A DNA stretch of 64,000 nt from Cristatella mucedo (GCA_009760855.2 WPIO01000111.1:1217501-1281500); one strand, 5' to 3'; positions 1-12,596 are shown, counted from the first letter of the stretch. The notes: generated by a model from the sequence alone, not told the origin. Made by a program: numbers and translations.

Positions 1-1599
1 GCAGAGGTAGAGCTCCCTTGTATAACTTGTCCATCGCATTGCCTATCTCTCTGAGATCAGCATTCGATAATGATTCTCCGAGATCAATTTCAAGCGCTAT
101 CTGGCTCAGCAGGAAACTCACAGGCGGCCGGCAATGCATGGTCAAGCTGTATTTTGGCGCTCAGTATACCAAGAAATCTATGACGTCATGAAAACTGTAC
201 TGGGATGCACTGCATTTTGCTGCAGCCAATGGATAATAGATGTTTAGCTGGCCTTGCTTCAATTTGCTGTGGTTTTTTACTAAGAGCAAGTTGTTGCTGC
301 TAGAAAATTGCAAAACCTCAAGTCTTTACAAAATAGTGTTGTGGCCTCAGCATGCGAATGGGCTTTTTGGTACCGTAGCTCTATGATGACAAAGCCAACG
401 GAGGAGGGTTTTAACAGGGCGTTGTATTTTAAGCGACAAGTTAAAGATAAAGGCTGATTCAACAGTCTCATTCAATCAGTGGCCACAAATCCACAACGGC
501 AGTAATTGCTACTCTGAGGTGAACAAAAGACCGAATCATTCAACTCGCGAAACCATGCCCTAAGTCGTGAAGAGCTAAACTGCTTATCTGGCTGCTTTTT
601 AACTCCTTTGCAACGACTATCGACAACGTACCGACTGCAGCAAATCGACGGCTGATGAATAAGGGGCAGGCAGTAACTGAGCTACCGGTTGTGGCACATA
701 GCAATACATTTGAAGCTATTGATGTCCTACTTTGAGAGTTTTAGCTAGCAGCAGTTCAAACAATCAAACTACTTGTCCGTCAGAAAATCCCAGCTTTTAA
801 GACCTGAATGAGCTATGGCGATCTAGGACTTCGGCTTGTATGCACTCCTTATGGACTGGAACGTGCACCTTCTCCCCCGATACTGGACGGGAGGGATGAG
901 GCGTCGTGGATCGTCACTGCCTTTCTGTCCCAAGTCCAGAAACTGGAGCAGAAAGCTGGAGGCGAAACTCAGCAAGGTGCCGCATATGCTCAGTATGAGG
1001 AAACCGGATAATCAACTGTTGATCTTTAACCGCAGGGCAGGAAGTCAGCCTCCAGTAGGCAGGTGATTAGAGACAGTCCCTGCACGCTGCTCATTTATAG
1101 CCTCCAGATTTCTTTATGCCCAGCGTTTTATTCAATACCATATTCAATAAAATATAATGACTACACAAGTTCTGCAGACATAGTTACTGCTCTGGTTTGA
1201 AAAAGTGGTAAAGATTGTTGCATTTGAGATCGAGATTAAGGTATTTGATGGCGAATATCATGTGCACAAACACCCTGGTATGTGCAACGAGCCTGAATAG
1301 AAATGAAGTTATCTTGGGGCGCTATGCAAACGACTTATACTTCTTACAAATGATTAATGCTACATCGTGCCGCGCGACCGACGGCGTTATTTGTAAATCT
1401 GTTTAAAATAAACTTAAACTGTAAGCTTCAGTTAAAAGGATTTTAACTTGAGCAAACGCTTTTAGATCACTCGCATCCCGCAAAGGACACTCTCAACTTG
1501 TGCTAAGTGTCATAAATGTATAAAAATCGTAGGAGACTTAGTGGAAAGCTTTTAATTATAATACATTTGAAGCACCTTTAGATAACTAAATATCTTAAT
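1..1599. other. Unique left edge
   Basis: No recognised gene or transposon. A 67-codon frame at 808-1011 has no family I know. Confidence 0.4.
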
Positions 1600-2576
1600 A
1601 ATACGAATAAGAATAATGATCATAACAACACGCTTCATAAAGCGCACTCAGCAAAGTCAATCCCTTTTTAGGTGCTTGAAATTTTTTACCGGGCACTTTA
1701 CAGATGCTGTACAGAAACAATTCCCAAATAATTGGTGGTAACTTCCCCATGCAGGCAGAGTGTAAGCAGTGCGTACACTCGAAAGACAAACATAAAGACC
1801 TACCAGATGCTCTCGTAAATAGATGCGTTTTTAGCATCCTGTTAAAAGTCATCAAGTCAGGGGATGTCGTGACGCAAGTTGAAGTGAGTTTCAGGCTTTG
1901 GGAGCATACAAACTAAAGGCCTAGTCTCCAAAGAGTTTGGGGATCGTACAAGGTATAGGTATACGATAATAATAATAATAATAATTCACTTGATAAAGCG
2001 CCCTCAGAGAACTCAATCTCTCTCTAGGCGCTTTACATTTGCTGTAAAGTGAAATGCAATTGAATGGTAAGTAAAGATTACGAAAAGCGAGTGGTACGAT
2101 GCTTAGCCTGGTGGGGTTACATGTAATAGGTAGGCTGTAGTCAAAGAACAAAAGGACCTAAAAGTGAGTGGCAGAACCTTGAAATCGTTACGCTGCTTGA
2201 CTGGGAGTCAGTTTAGGTCGGCGAGCAATGGTATCGTGTGGCAAGTGCGACATCGGCAAGAGGTAGAGTATAAACCTGAAAAGAACAGGACCAAGCTTTT
2301 ACCCTGAGGTACCTCATACTTACGAGGCTCCTCGGATGATCAGTGTTCATTCACATCAATACTCAGCAGTCTCCCACTGAGATAGGGCCTGAGCAATTGC
2401 AATGCAGTGGTGCTGATACCCAGGCGAGATAAGAAGCACTCACGAAGGGCTCGGTGACCGATAGTATCAAAAGCTGCCGAAAGGTCAAGCAAAATAAAGC
2501 TGAGAGACTCTAGGTAAGTCTGCATTCCAAGTAGGTCATTGTAAAACAGAAGCAATGCTGCATCAGTAAGCCAATG
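1600..2576 (-). mobile_element. LINE family A, interrupted by its own tail
   Basis: Left stem-loop at 1635-1700; the 3' coding zone resumes after a tail-only insertion (1964-2070). The RT zone at 2340-2576 reads, on the minus strand, SFILLDLSAAFDTIGHRAL, with the LDLSAAFDT box intact, and then the SGRLLSIDVNEH segment. The middle is shortened. Confidence 0.85.
1964..2070 (-). mobile_element. LINE family A tail-only insertion
   Basis: ATAATAATAATAATAATTCACTTG tail, a well preserved stem-loop (AAAGCGCC...GGCGCTTT) and TTTGCTGTAAAG. Host LINE A sequence is split at ...AGGTATAGGTA / AAGATTACGAAAAGC. Confidence 0.8.
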
Positions 2577-2700
2577 AATAATGATAATAATAATAATAAT
2601 GCACTTGATAAAGCGCCCTCAGAGAACTCAATCTCTTCCTAGGCGCTTTACATTTGCTGCAAAGGGAGCCGTTGTGGCAGTACGCTCTTATATGCCGACA
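2577..2700 (-). mobile_element. LINE family A tail-only copy
   Basis: ATGATAATAATAATAATAATGC tail, stem-loop near 2610-2650, TTTGCTGCAAAGGG. Confidence 0.8.
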
Positions 2701-3337
2701 GCCTGATTGATGCACTGAAGTGTCTTACCCATTTAGGTTTATTATTCACCTTCAAAAAGGAGACGGCGGCCTGCTTAAGGCCTCACGGTTAGATTTATAT
2801 ACAATTCTATGTGTCTCCTGTAAATTCTAGTAAGGATGACTGTGACCAGGCCCTTCAATGACATGATCACTGATCAACCCACTTACTCTAATCTTCCTGG
2901 CAGCTATATTCAGGTATCTACGATTGAAGTCAAAATCTACTACGGCTTGTCAGGCTCATTTGAGGTAGCATAGCTTCTATGTAGATACAAACCTTGACTC
3001 TCACCGCTTTGAATCCATTAATTCTAGCAGGTCGAGTATGTTTGATTGTAGCCATAATGGTCTCATCTTACAAGTCGAACTAAATACAATGATCTTTTCT
3101 TGAAATCAGTTGCATGGAGCAAGTGTGACGATACGCAAATTCAGACGAATAGAGAAGTTTTGTAATTTATTTCAGATTACATTGCACGGTAATTGCACCA
3201 TCAGATGTTTATACATTATTGAACGACCGAGTGCGACACCATTAGTATTAATGGAGAATTTCACGACTTAGAAACTACATTCACCCATACTCTAGGGGCA
3301 ATTGGTTTTGTAAATCAATACTCAAGCACGAATATAT

Positions 3338-3800
3338 GTAATGTATCTCCGTCGGTACCTCCACAAAGTCATGCAGACTATGTGGGTGTTACGATGGATA
3401 GTTTTGCATTGCTCACTCACATCCTAAGCGGCTTTCGGTACCCATTCGGCAGCCAACTGACTTCGTCTCACGTAACAAAGAGAAAGTGGGAAGCATAACA
3501 GAGTCAAGAGAGCAGTTGAGGTAGTGAGTAGCATGGAAGTAGCAGCTTAGGATCGCTGAAAAGAATGAGCCGCATTCAGCAGCGGAAGAGAAGTTCTCGT
3601 TGCGTAAGAATTGTGGAAGCGAGTTCCACAGTCTAGGACTTGCAGAGCTAAAGCTTCTTATGTGGTAGCAATAATAATATTAACACCCTTAGTATAGCGC
3701 CCTCAGAGAGCTAAATCTTGTTACACTTGCTGCAAAGAAAGCCGGATCGAATGGTTAGTGGTAGCATGCCGAATAAAGAAACAGCAAGAATAAGAATAAG
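3338..3800 (-). mobile_element. LINE B 3' end followed by a LINE A tail
   Basis: 3338-3668 is LINE B (tail GTAATGTATCTCCGTCGG; WNSLPQF-type zone near 3620). 3669-3800 is a decayed LINE A tail (TAATAATATTAAC, TAGCGCCCTCAGAGAG). Both on the minus strand. Confidence 0.8.
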
Positions 3801-6031
3801 AATATGCACTACTGAGGAGCCATTTTGTTACTTCCTTGCTGATAAATATGCGGGGAGTTTGTTTCTTGGTCTTTAGCTAATTGAGCTCATCTGTAGACGT
3901 TGCAAGTATTCTATGGTTGAGGTTTCTTGACAGCAGTATATTTGCACGTGATTCATAAATTAATTTGTATTGTAGTATCAGATAAAAACTCGTTCAAATT
4001 ATTTAGCAGTATGAGTTGTGATTCAAGGTCAGAAGATTCATATCATAAAATGACTGGCATGTGATTGCATATTACGTTCAATTAAAATTTAGCATCTTTC
4101 GGCCATGTTTTCATACCGCAAAACCACATGTATTGGGTTTTTTTAAGAAATCTTCTGCGAATCCGATGGCCGAACGGGAGCCATAGAAGCTCACCCAGCA
4201 AACCCTTTGGCCAAGGAGTTTACGAAGTTGTATACGGATTTGATTACCCACTTGAAGCCATCTAACCTCATCCAGCAATAAAATTTGCGGCTGAACCTCT
4301 CTCTAATTTGATATTTTGCTTTTTTTGAGCTTGAGTTCAACTTAGCTGTTGAATACCGCTGCACAAAAATCACGTCTCGTTGTGTTCTTGCATTCGTGAA
4401 ACAGTAACTAAATTCCACTGCAGATGACTTGGATGATGAAATCCCTCTTGCAATATTGTAATGCCTGAGCCCAGTGTTGCTCAACCAGGTCGTCTCAGAA
4501 TGGAGCACTTACTCAGGCGTTGCTGAATACATTGGTGGGTGGGGAAGAGGGATGTTAAAAAAAGCTGGTGATGTGGCTGCGTAGCAATTTGAAGCAGACT
4601 GAGATGCTCCCATGTACCGCAATGGTTCAGGCTCTAGTAGCTAGGCACTCGTCTGCTGCGATCGGAAATGAATCGTAAGCAGCTCAGCAAATGACGTAAT
4701 AATATCGAAGTGGAGCTTCGGAAAATTCTCCGACGCGATATTGTCATGTGTTGTACGTCGGCTTCGCTATTAGAGACGTCGTTCAAGTCTAATGCATAAT
4801 CACCAGACTAGTGCAGCAGCCTGCTTGGCACTGTACCTATCGATGCCTTCCGATGTAAATTAGTTCTGGAAAAGGTGCAGCAGCAGTAGCAGCAGAAGCT
4901 CGGCGTCCAATGGTCCACAGCAGCTCCGCATCCAAAGGTAGTGCGAAACTTTGGCCACGAACGGCAGCAAAAAGCCATAGGCAGCACTGGTTCTCTCACT
5001 GTTTTGCTCCAGTCTCGAGATACGGCTTGAAAAGCTCTAGTTTTTGAAATGGAAGTCGTTTGAATGGGCCTTGGTCCGGGTATGCATAATAGTCAAACAG
5101 CAGCAGGGTGGAAATAATAACGATTAGCTGGTAGGCCGGCTTCCGGCTCAGAAGATTCCGGATGCCCAGAGTATATAATAAATAAAGAGAAGGTTAGTGG
5201 CAGCGATATTTGCAATTATGTGATGTAATGCAATGTGAAGTTGCCGCGATAATGAGAAGGAAGGTTACGTTGACTGCTACATGATTTACCTTGTGAACCT
5301 GAGATGTTGTTGAAACAGCCATGCTGGTTGCAGAATGTATACACTTGTATTCCGGACCAAACTTTTCACCAGAGAAGCGGTCAGCCATTATTCAAGAGAA
5401 ATTTGAAAACCAGTGGGAACTACAATCGTTCCTTTGAATATCATACCAACTTCAGAGAATAAACATCAGCCGTCACTGAATAAACAGCAGCGAAGAAAGG
5501 GCCAACGATTATATATGGGCGACATGGACTTCCATAGTACAGCTGAAGCAACATATCATGAGGAAGGGGCAACGATTACACCCAACAACCGACCGTCGAC
5601 TTCTGAAAGTATAGAAAAATCAAAATAAGAAACTAAAGGGACTGCAGTCGTGCAAAATAGTCGAGCATCGACGTCCAAAGTCCAGACGACCACCGACGTC
5701 CAGAAGAAACAACATCAGCCATGGAATAAACGGCGATTTTGTGAAAGGACAGAGCCTCAGCTTTCACGATATTGCAGGATCAATATCAGAAACTGAATTA
5801 TCAATAGCGCTTTCCAAACATAACTCAGACACAAGAATAAAAACTCCATATTACAGGTTGAAAATTCATTGAACGAGTCAATGGAATTAATTTATGGAAT
5901 TAAGTCTATCACCACGGGACAACTTCGATGGGTCCTCGTGAATGAATCTTTCACGTTTTGACTCCGCCTTTTACAAATATGATGTTAGGATACCGCCTCC
6001 AGATAACACTAAGGTAATAAAATATGAATAT
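3801..6031. other. Unique interval
   Basis: Two unrecognised short frames (minus 4191-4508; plus 5413-5628) with no splice context. Around 5405-5720 the motif ACATCAGCC-ataaac-agc recurs irregularly. Nothing else seen. Confidence 0.35.
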
Positions 6032-6187
6032 AATTAATTTGTGTAGTGCCATAGGAGAACGTGATCTTATGTCGGGCGCTTTAAATATGCTACTGAGCTC
6101 GAATGTCCGATCTCAGTAATCAAATTCAATCACCGTGACCTTGGTCGGGTGAGCAGCCTAACCACTGGGCCAAACCAGTTCGGCCGC
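6032..6187 (-). mobile_element. SINE1, insertion subfamily
   Basis: Decayed stem-loop at the left, B box replaced by CTCGAATGTCCG, then an extra CAAATTCAATCACC segment before GACCTTGGTCGGG and the A box CCTAACCACTGGGCCAAACC. Confidence 0.75.
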
Positions 6188-6699
6188 AAACACAGCCCTC
6201 ACGACGGGGCCGCGTCTCAGCAGGCGGGCCGCGAGCACTGGTGGCGCCTGAACCTTCTATCGCCGCGGCTAGCGATTTCCAGCTCCAGCACTGATTGAAG
6301 CAGGTATGCCGACAGCGCTGAACGTGGCAGTGACGCATAGTGCTCATATCTTAACATGGCGTGAGTGTATCCAGAGTGTAGATAAGCTAGAAATAATGAC
6401 AATCAAACCTGTCAGCAATAAAAGGGGCTGCAGGCGTTCAAATATTGCCACGGACATAAGCCAACGGCTTCGTAACCTAGAGCTAAAATAAGCTCAAATG
6501 CCGAGGCTAATGCCGCAAGTGAACCTGCTCACCTGTTTAGCAAAGACTTCAATGCAGCCTCCACTACAGATTATTTCTGACTCAATTATTAGTCTTTACA
6601 ATTATGGAGCCACAAATAAAGAACATCCGTAGCAGTCTAGCTAGTTTCGATAGCTATAAGTTCAATACTGTAGATTAAACACAACTGCCTCTCTGACTC

Positions 6700-7115
6700 T
6701 ATTCATTTAGCTACACTCCTAAGGATCTCACATCCCTTGGTGACCGTGTCTTTATTTGTATGCTTCTAAAGCATGGAAGCTTACCCCCCCCCGACTTACA
6801 TCACGACATGCCCTGGTTTGATGACATTTGAAAGAAGCTAAAACGCACCTATTAATCACAGCAATTAATCACAGCATTTACTGTTTCCATGCGATCTGTT
6901 TTTTTGTGCTTATGTGTGCTGACACTGCATGCAGCCACTAACCACGTTTTCATGCTGACCCTGAATATGTCACATCTAACGTATGTATGTAGTCATAGTG
7001 AATGCTGCCACTAACCATTTGATCCTGCTTCCCCTGTATACAAATGTAAAGAGCCTAGAAAGAGATACAGTTCTCTGAGGACGCTATACAAATGTATTGT
7101 TATCATTACTAAGGC
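6700..7115 (+). mobile_element. LINE family A 3' fragment
   Basis: Post-RT coding zone (TTCTAAAGCATGGAAGC near 6763), 3' UTR, and stem-loop near 7046-7090 with GTATTGTTATCATTACT tail. A run of C occurs at 6784-6793. Confidence 0.8.
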
Positions 7116-7564
7116 CACTGGAGGTGCACACGGCTAGAATGTCAATCAATATTTTTATGGCACTAGCACGGCATTATTTGTAGAAATTGCTGCCGCCAGA
7201 TGGTGTACAGCACCTGTGCAAGTGAATGCCTATGCTACTACTGTCCTGTTATCATAGAGGGCCAGGACATGCATGCTAACGAAAGTGCTTCTCGATGAAT
7301 ATATGCAGTAATACTGTAGCAGCGGCCAAGTTGCACTAGAGCGGGCCTGAGTCTGCACTGCACTGCTGCAGCACAACGCCTGCTGGTAGTTATAGCTAAA
7401 GTGCTGCCTCATATCTAGTTAAACGCTACATCAGCCAGATCATAGCTGTTACTTTTTTGTTTTTAATCTAAGCGTAGTTAGTATTAGTGGTTTTGCTGGA
7501 ACAATAATGAGAAAGTAACAATTATATCACAGTCTACGGTTAAGCTGTATACAAATGACAAGTC

Positions 7565-7960
7565 ACATAATAATAATTCATTTGTGAGATAAGCTTTGAA
7601 TGACAGCAAACTTTCTTACATCGAATAAAGATAAAATCAACTTACTAGTTATGGGCAAAACAAGTGAGACTCAGAAATCAGGAAACCTAACCCTCGAAAT
7701 CGCCTTTCTCGACTTCAGTGACTCTTAGCTTACTGGTCAATCGGCCCGTGCACTCAGGCGGCTACAGCCGGTGCAAAACTCTGCTTACCGGTTTCCGCTC
7801 ATCCTAATCCAACTGTTTGAGCAACGTAGCACGACTGAACATTCAGGTCTCGTTCCTCAGAGCATCTGACACAAAACTCGCGTGCAATTAGGGCGCCAAG
7901 CGAGAGCTTGAGCAGCCTTCAATAACTGTTCAATACTATAAATTGTATTGCCGAGCAACT
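7565..7960 (+). mobile_element. LINE family A, internal fragment
   Basis: AAAATCAACTTACTAGTTATGGGCAAAAC matches the TNLLVMGK coding segment just past the RT catalytic box, then deleted post-RT sequence. Confidence 0.7.
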
Positions 7961-8037
7961 CATTTTTCCTTTCTGAGAAAAACCCAGGGCTTAATAAAGG
8001 TAGGAGTGCATTCACTCGTCAAAGCGATATATAAGCA

Positions 8038-8176
8038 TAATTGATTTGTACAGCACCCTCAGATAACTTGATCTCTGTTCGTGCGCTTCACGTATGCCAC
8101 GGAGCTCGAGCCTACGACCTCGACCGCAACCTTGGTCGTGGCCAGCACCTTAACCGCTGGCCAAACCAGCGCGGCT
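8038..8176 (-). mobile_element. SINE1
   Basis: Stem-loop half GCACCCTCAGATAACTTGATCTCTG..., B box GGAGCTCGAGCCTACG, A box CACCTTAACCGCTGGCC. Confidence 0.85.
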
Positions 8177-8219
8177 AATTAACTTGCGACGGCGTTTTGC
8201 GGAGTCGGCCTCATGGACG

Positions 8220-8232
8220 CGGTATATATATG

Positions 8233-8264
<32 letters not shown>

Positions 8265-8395
8265 TTGTTATATATATATATTTCATTTGTATAGCGCTAA
8301 CATAACTTAAATCCTAATCGGGTGCTTCACTTACACCACGGGGCTCAAGCACATGACCTAGAGTGCTCGATCCATTTTCCTAGGCTGCTTATCGC
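8220..8395 (-). mobile_element. SINE1 remnant with a (TA)n tract at its tail
   Basis: A TA-rich microsatellite at 8220-8281 occupies the tail position. Then come TAGCGCTAACATAACTTAAATCC and GGGGCTCAAGCACATGACC. The head end is decayed. Confidence 0.65.
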
Positions 8396-8614
8396 AGCTG
8401 CTTCATATACACTAGTTACATCATGGCCTGCACTCACGGAGCCACCCGCATACATCACAACAACGCAGTGCACGCGAGACGACATAGCAACACTTAGCTG
8501 ATTACTTGGTGGTCGAGGCCTCGAAGCAAGTCAACTTAGATAACAGCACCGGACGACGAGAGGGACGGAAGTGGATGTAAGATTCCCGTGATACATCCGC
8601 TTCACAGATTAGCC

Positions 8615-8905
8615 CGCTTACACGGAGATTGCCTAGAAAAATATTGAGTTATCTGAGAGCGCTATATTAAATGTATTGTTATTACTACATAGTTTAATGT
8701 GCTTCCTTTGTAGCAATTGCAAAGCGTCTAAAAAGAGGTCGAGTTCTCTGGGGAGGCTTTATCAAATGCATTAGTATTACTATTAATGCCCACGCGAATA
8801 TTAACTATGAGCTTAAAAGATTAATACAATAATAATAACAACACTAATAATACACTTGATAAAGTGCCCTTAGAGAACTCAATCTCTTTAAAGACTTCCT
8901 AAATA
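8615..8905. mobile_element. Cluster of three LINE A tails
   Basis: Two + tails (stem-loops near 8630-8670 and 8722-8768) and one minus tail (8826-8905). Each has an ATT- or AAT-type end. Confidence 0.75.
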
Positions 8906-9254
8906 GCAACCGACTGGGAGCACCCAGATGCTACCGCACTCAACACCGTATATAAATAAACTCAAGTTCAGACGCTAAGGCTAACTGGAACTTCCGTCAT
9001 TTTCGCCTTAAGTTCACTGCGCTCCGATTGGCTTGCGTCTTTGCTTGCGTCTAGCAGCAGGAATGCTGCGTTTCGATTAGCTAGCCACGGTCGGGAGGGG
9101 GCCCCCTCCGCCTAGTACCTGCAGACAGCAACATTTAGGTACTGCACTGCCTTCGACGTACGCACTCTCACATCAAGATCTCAAAACTAGCGGGCACACA
9201 CGCCAGAGCAGATGCCCTGTTATAGCAATAGAAAATTAATGAAAAGGAATGCCT

Positions 9255-9455
9255 GATGGCAATAATAAAAATAATAATAATGAAACATTTGACATAGCCC
9301 CCTCAGAAACTCAATCTCTTTCTAGGGACTTTAAATTTGCTGCAAAGGAAGCACAATCAAATAGCTAGTGATATCATGCTCAACAAACAAAAAGAATAAC
9401 ATAGTTAGTGGTGATATGCACAAGGTCAGCATGCAAGTTCGGTTGGCATTTGACA
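9255..9455 (-). mobile_element. LINE family A 3' UTR fragment
   Basis: AATAATAATGAAACATTTG tail, decayed stem-loop, and the ATAGCTAGTGATATCATGC 3' UTR segment. Confidence 0.75.
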
Positions 9456-10338
9456 CAGGCTTGTACCCAGGCTGGGTTCAGTTGGCTGGGACCGGACGGC
9501 TATAGTGAGGGTTAGGGTCACCGGCTAGGCCGGGGTCGGACCCTACGGCACGGCCGGATGTATGCGGTGACGTGAAGTCACCGGGGCTCTTGGGTACGGG
9601 AAGTTGGCCAAGTAAGTCGTGGTGTTGGAGGCTCCCGGTCTCGCCGAGTTATGCACCTGGATTCGTGCAGGCGTGCTCCGGCGATGCTGCCACGCACTCA
9701 AGGGAACTAGTACCCAAGGCCCGAGCGGAGCTGGATAGCTCGCTCGTTGTTGACTTGATTTTATTCCGCGTTCCCCCCGTGTAGCGTGTTCGTGACCCCC
9801 CCCCCGTGTGTTGGCGTCTTTCGGTGGAAGCTTACGACTGTGGTAGTTGTCGACTCGGACTAGCCAAGCAGTTACTCAGCCAGCCGGGTTTTGGACGGCG
9901 TACGCTCGTACTGTTGGATTCGGAGTTGGTACAACGACAGGACTGCAGAAGCCGACTGACCCCAACTAACACGTTCGTTCTCGCTTGCTGCGTCGTCTTG
10001 CGCCCCCGTAGTGTACTGTGTATAGGACCCTCTCTGTAGACTTGTTTAGTTCACCTGTTGTTGTTGGCGCATGCGTTATAAAGATGTTTAACCTGACGGC
10101 CGCTCGTCTTACCCTAGCTCGGCGGCATAGCGAGCGGCAGCGTCGCCGGAGTATGGCGGGGTTTGGCGGGAAATAGCCTTTGACCCCTGGAACCCGGTTA
10201 CAGGCTTATGTACATTATACCGAGACTGCTCCAGCCGGGTTCTTCTACTTTGACCAGCTTCTTCACGCGGTGTTGCACTATATTGAAGTGATGCATTAGA
10301 CGTCGAAGTTACGACTACTGGCGAAAATGGCTATACTA
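9456..10338. other. GC-rich stretch without a recognised gene
   Basis: Clearly richer in G and C than its flanks, with many CpGs and short C runs (9796-9804). Two overlapping short open frames exist but neither resembles a protein I know. A TATAAA-like ATAAAG lies at 10078. It could be an LTR, an old transposon, or a CpG island of an unseen gene. Confidence 0.3.
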
Positions 10339-10447
10339 TAATTAATATAACTAATTTATATAGCGCCCTGAAAGAACTCTATTGAGGCGCTACACATAGG
10401 CCACAGAGCTCGAGCCCACGACTTTCGGAAAGGCCTTGGCCAGGGCG
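10339..10447 (-). mobile_element. SINE1, partial
   Basis: AATTTATATAGCGCCCTGAAAGAACTCTATTGAGGCGCTACACATAG, with a shortened loop, and B box GAGCTCGAGCCCACGAC. The A box is lost. Confidence 0.75.
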
Positions 10448-10449
10448 TC

Positions 10450-11857
10450 AGATGAGAAGAGTTTTGGCGTTGCTGTTCATTTCATTTACTTGGCGATAGC
10501 GTTGCTCCTTTGGTGTCATATTGAATGAAGTTAAATTTACAATTGTGGCTGGTTCTGCAAAAACACTGTGACGACAATGCCGATTGTACAGTGATGTATT
10601 TCTAAGCATACCGGTGAGACAAGTGCTGCGCTGCATCGAGTACTCTCAGAGGTCACGTGTACGCGCTAGCGGCTATCCGGGGTGTCGGTCGTAAGCGTCT
10701 GCTCGGCCGCTCGACTGAGGCAGAATGGAGACGAGAACATAGATATATGCTACCAAAAGCTGGCGAACAGGCACGAAGCGCTGAGAGCGCGGCGGTAGCG
10801 TTCACATAATCCGCACATCAATTCGTCTGCCTAAGCTGGCGGCCGCACACGGTACCCGTCAGCTGGCCCCTCCAGCTGACGTCGGGAGAACTTAACGTCT
10901 GCTGGCTTGTCGGGCGGAAACAAAAACTAACTTTACAGCGAGTCTCGTATGAACAGCGCTAACCTGTATACGCAGCTACATTACACCCTACTGCTTTTAC
11001 CCCAAATGCTGAAATTTTTGATCCTGAGGAAAATTGATAGATTTGATCACATATGCCTATCCTAGAGCCCAAACATAACTTTCTCCGGTAGTGCTGAAGT
11101 GTACCACTGGCCTAAAATCGTTGTGGCGGAAGTTGCTGCACGTGCAGCCCGCATTGCGACTTGCGTTACCAGTACCATAGCAACGTCGATAGATAGGTTC
11201 TGCAACTTATTTTCGTAAGTTTTAGAAGAAAATTGTACACACAAATGCGGAAAGTGCACCTTTTTGTGTAGGACAGCCTAATTTGCGCGCACTGTCGTTT
11301 CGCTAGTGGTGCGCTCAGCCTGTCCCAGCCGTCCGGCCGGAAGAGGTGTGACCCTGGGCAATTCGGTGTACTGCTCTCAGCAAACTGTGCGCGCGGTAGA
11401 AAGCTTAAGAGCATACGCTGTGGCCATGGTGAAAAGCGGCGCCAGCCGAAGGTCGTTTTTCGTGCTACCACCATTTGTGCTAACCTTAGCAGCGGTGGCT
11501 GGAATGGCTCTACTGACGGTACTCCTCTGCCTAGAACCCGCGTGACCGGTTGTTCTCCTGTTGCCGCCTTCGAGCGCCGGCTGCAGCTGCCGTTAGATGG
11601 AATGGCTCGAGCTAATAGAGCATCAAGCCTGCGAGTGCTCGCTGCGCGCTGTCTTGTTAGGTAGTGCTGCTAGCGGAGCGACCGCTAACTGCCCACGTGC
11701 AGCGAGTCGTGCATCGCGGGCTGCTGCCTGCGAAACTCTGCATGTCGCTTGAACCGCTGGCCTGGCTTGCCGCATGTCGCTAGGAACTGGTTACTGGTCG
11801 CAGTAGCTCGGAGAGCCGGCTGTGTGGTGTCTTGTCAGCCTGCACTTCCAGGCTTGA
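10450..11857. other. CpG-rich island, possible promoter region
   Basis: Unique, CpG-rich sequence with the candidate membrane-protein start at 11429. Composition resembles a promoter-associated island, and the direction of the candidate exon is +. No repeat is recognised before the SINE1 head at 11858. Confidence 0.3.
11429..11521 (+). CDS. Candidate first coding exon with a membrane segment (possibly TMEM254-like)
   Basis: ATG in strong context (GCCATGG) opens MVKSGASRRSFFVLPPFVLT, then LAAVAGMALLT, a basic N-terminus followed by a hydrophobic helix. A GTACTC donor at 11522 would leave phase 0, which fits the phase-0 start of the TMEM254-like exon at 21537. TMEM254 also begins with a short N-terminus and one helix just before this point. 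Against it: the donor is weak, the implied intron is 10 kb, and sequence similarity in a bare hydrophobic helix proves little. Without splicing the frame ends at 11545. Confidence 0.3.
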
Positions 11858-11930
11858 GCGGCCTCGGGGCTCGAGCCCACGACCTCAGTCAGACCTTGGT
11901 CGGGGCGAGCACCTTAACCGCTAGCATTAA
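11858..11930 (-). mobile_element. SINE1 head only
   Basis: CTCGGGGCTCGAGCCCACGACCTC through GGTCGGGGCGAGCACCTTAACCGCTAG. Both promoter boxes are well kept, but the stem-loop and tail are absent. Confidence 0.75.
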
Positions 11931-12039
11931 CCGTAAGCATTGTGTAACAGGCTGGTACTGTTTGAGAGATTTAGGTTAGTTTAGAGCTGAGAGAGAAAGA
12001 GAGAGGGAGAGGGTAGTGAGACGATATTTGACAAGAGCA

Positions 12040-12044
<5 letters not shown>

Positions 12045-12071
<27 letters not shown>

Positions 12072-12122
12072 CTACGTATGTGTGTATGTGTGTGCACGTG
12101 TGTTTGTGTGTGCACGTGTGTT

Positions 12123-12202
<80 letters not shown>
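12045..12202. repeat. (TG)n microsatellite
   Basis: About 160 bp of TG repeats with a few interruptions, preceded by a short purine (GA) tract at 11987-12015. It gives false cysteine/valine and threonine/histidine open frames on both strands. Confidence 0.95.
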
Positions 12203-12203
<1 letters not shown>

Positions 12204-12502
12204 AGGCACGTGTCTAGTTGCGTGAACCTATACACTTAGTTCTCTGGTGGTGCTTTGTGAATATATTACTGTTGATATTATTCATGCGACACTGGTATGT
12301 ACCAGCCTCTCAATGGTTTTAATAACACTGTATTCATCTTATCTGATTAATACTGCAGTAAATCAATATGACAGAATCGTACCTTGTAGCCACTAACCTT
12401 AGTCGATTGTGAAGCAATGCTTCAAAGATCCACTTTGTTGCTCATCGTTTATGTACTTGTCCATCGTTCATGTTTCCTTTGAATAGGCCCATCAATTTAC
12501 CT

Positions 12503-12596
12503 TTGCACCCTATCGCCTGAATATAGATTAAGTTCTCTTAGGGTGCTATACAAATTAATTATATATATATATATATATATATACATATATATGTAT
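12503..12596 (+). mobile_element. SINE1 tail ending in (AT)n
   Basis: TCGCCTGAATATAGATTAAGTTCTCTTAGGGTGCTATACAAATTAATT followed by about 35 bp of AT repeats. Confidence 0.75.

Noticed and set aside
11981-12239. Open frames rich in T/H and V/C
   Set aside because: Translations of a (TG)n microsatellite.
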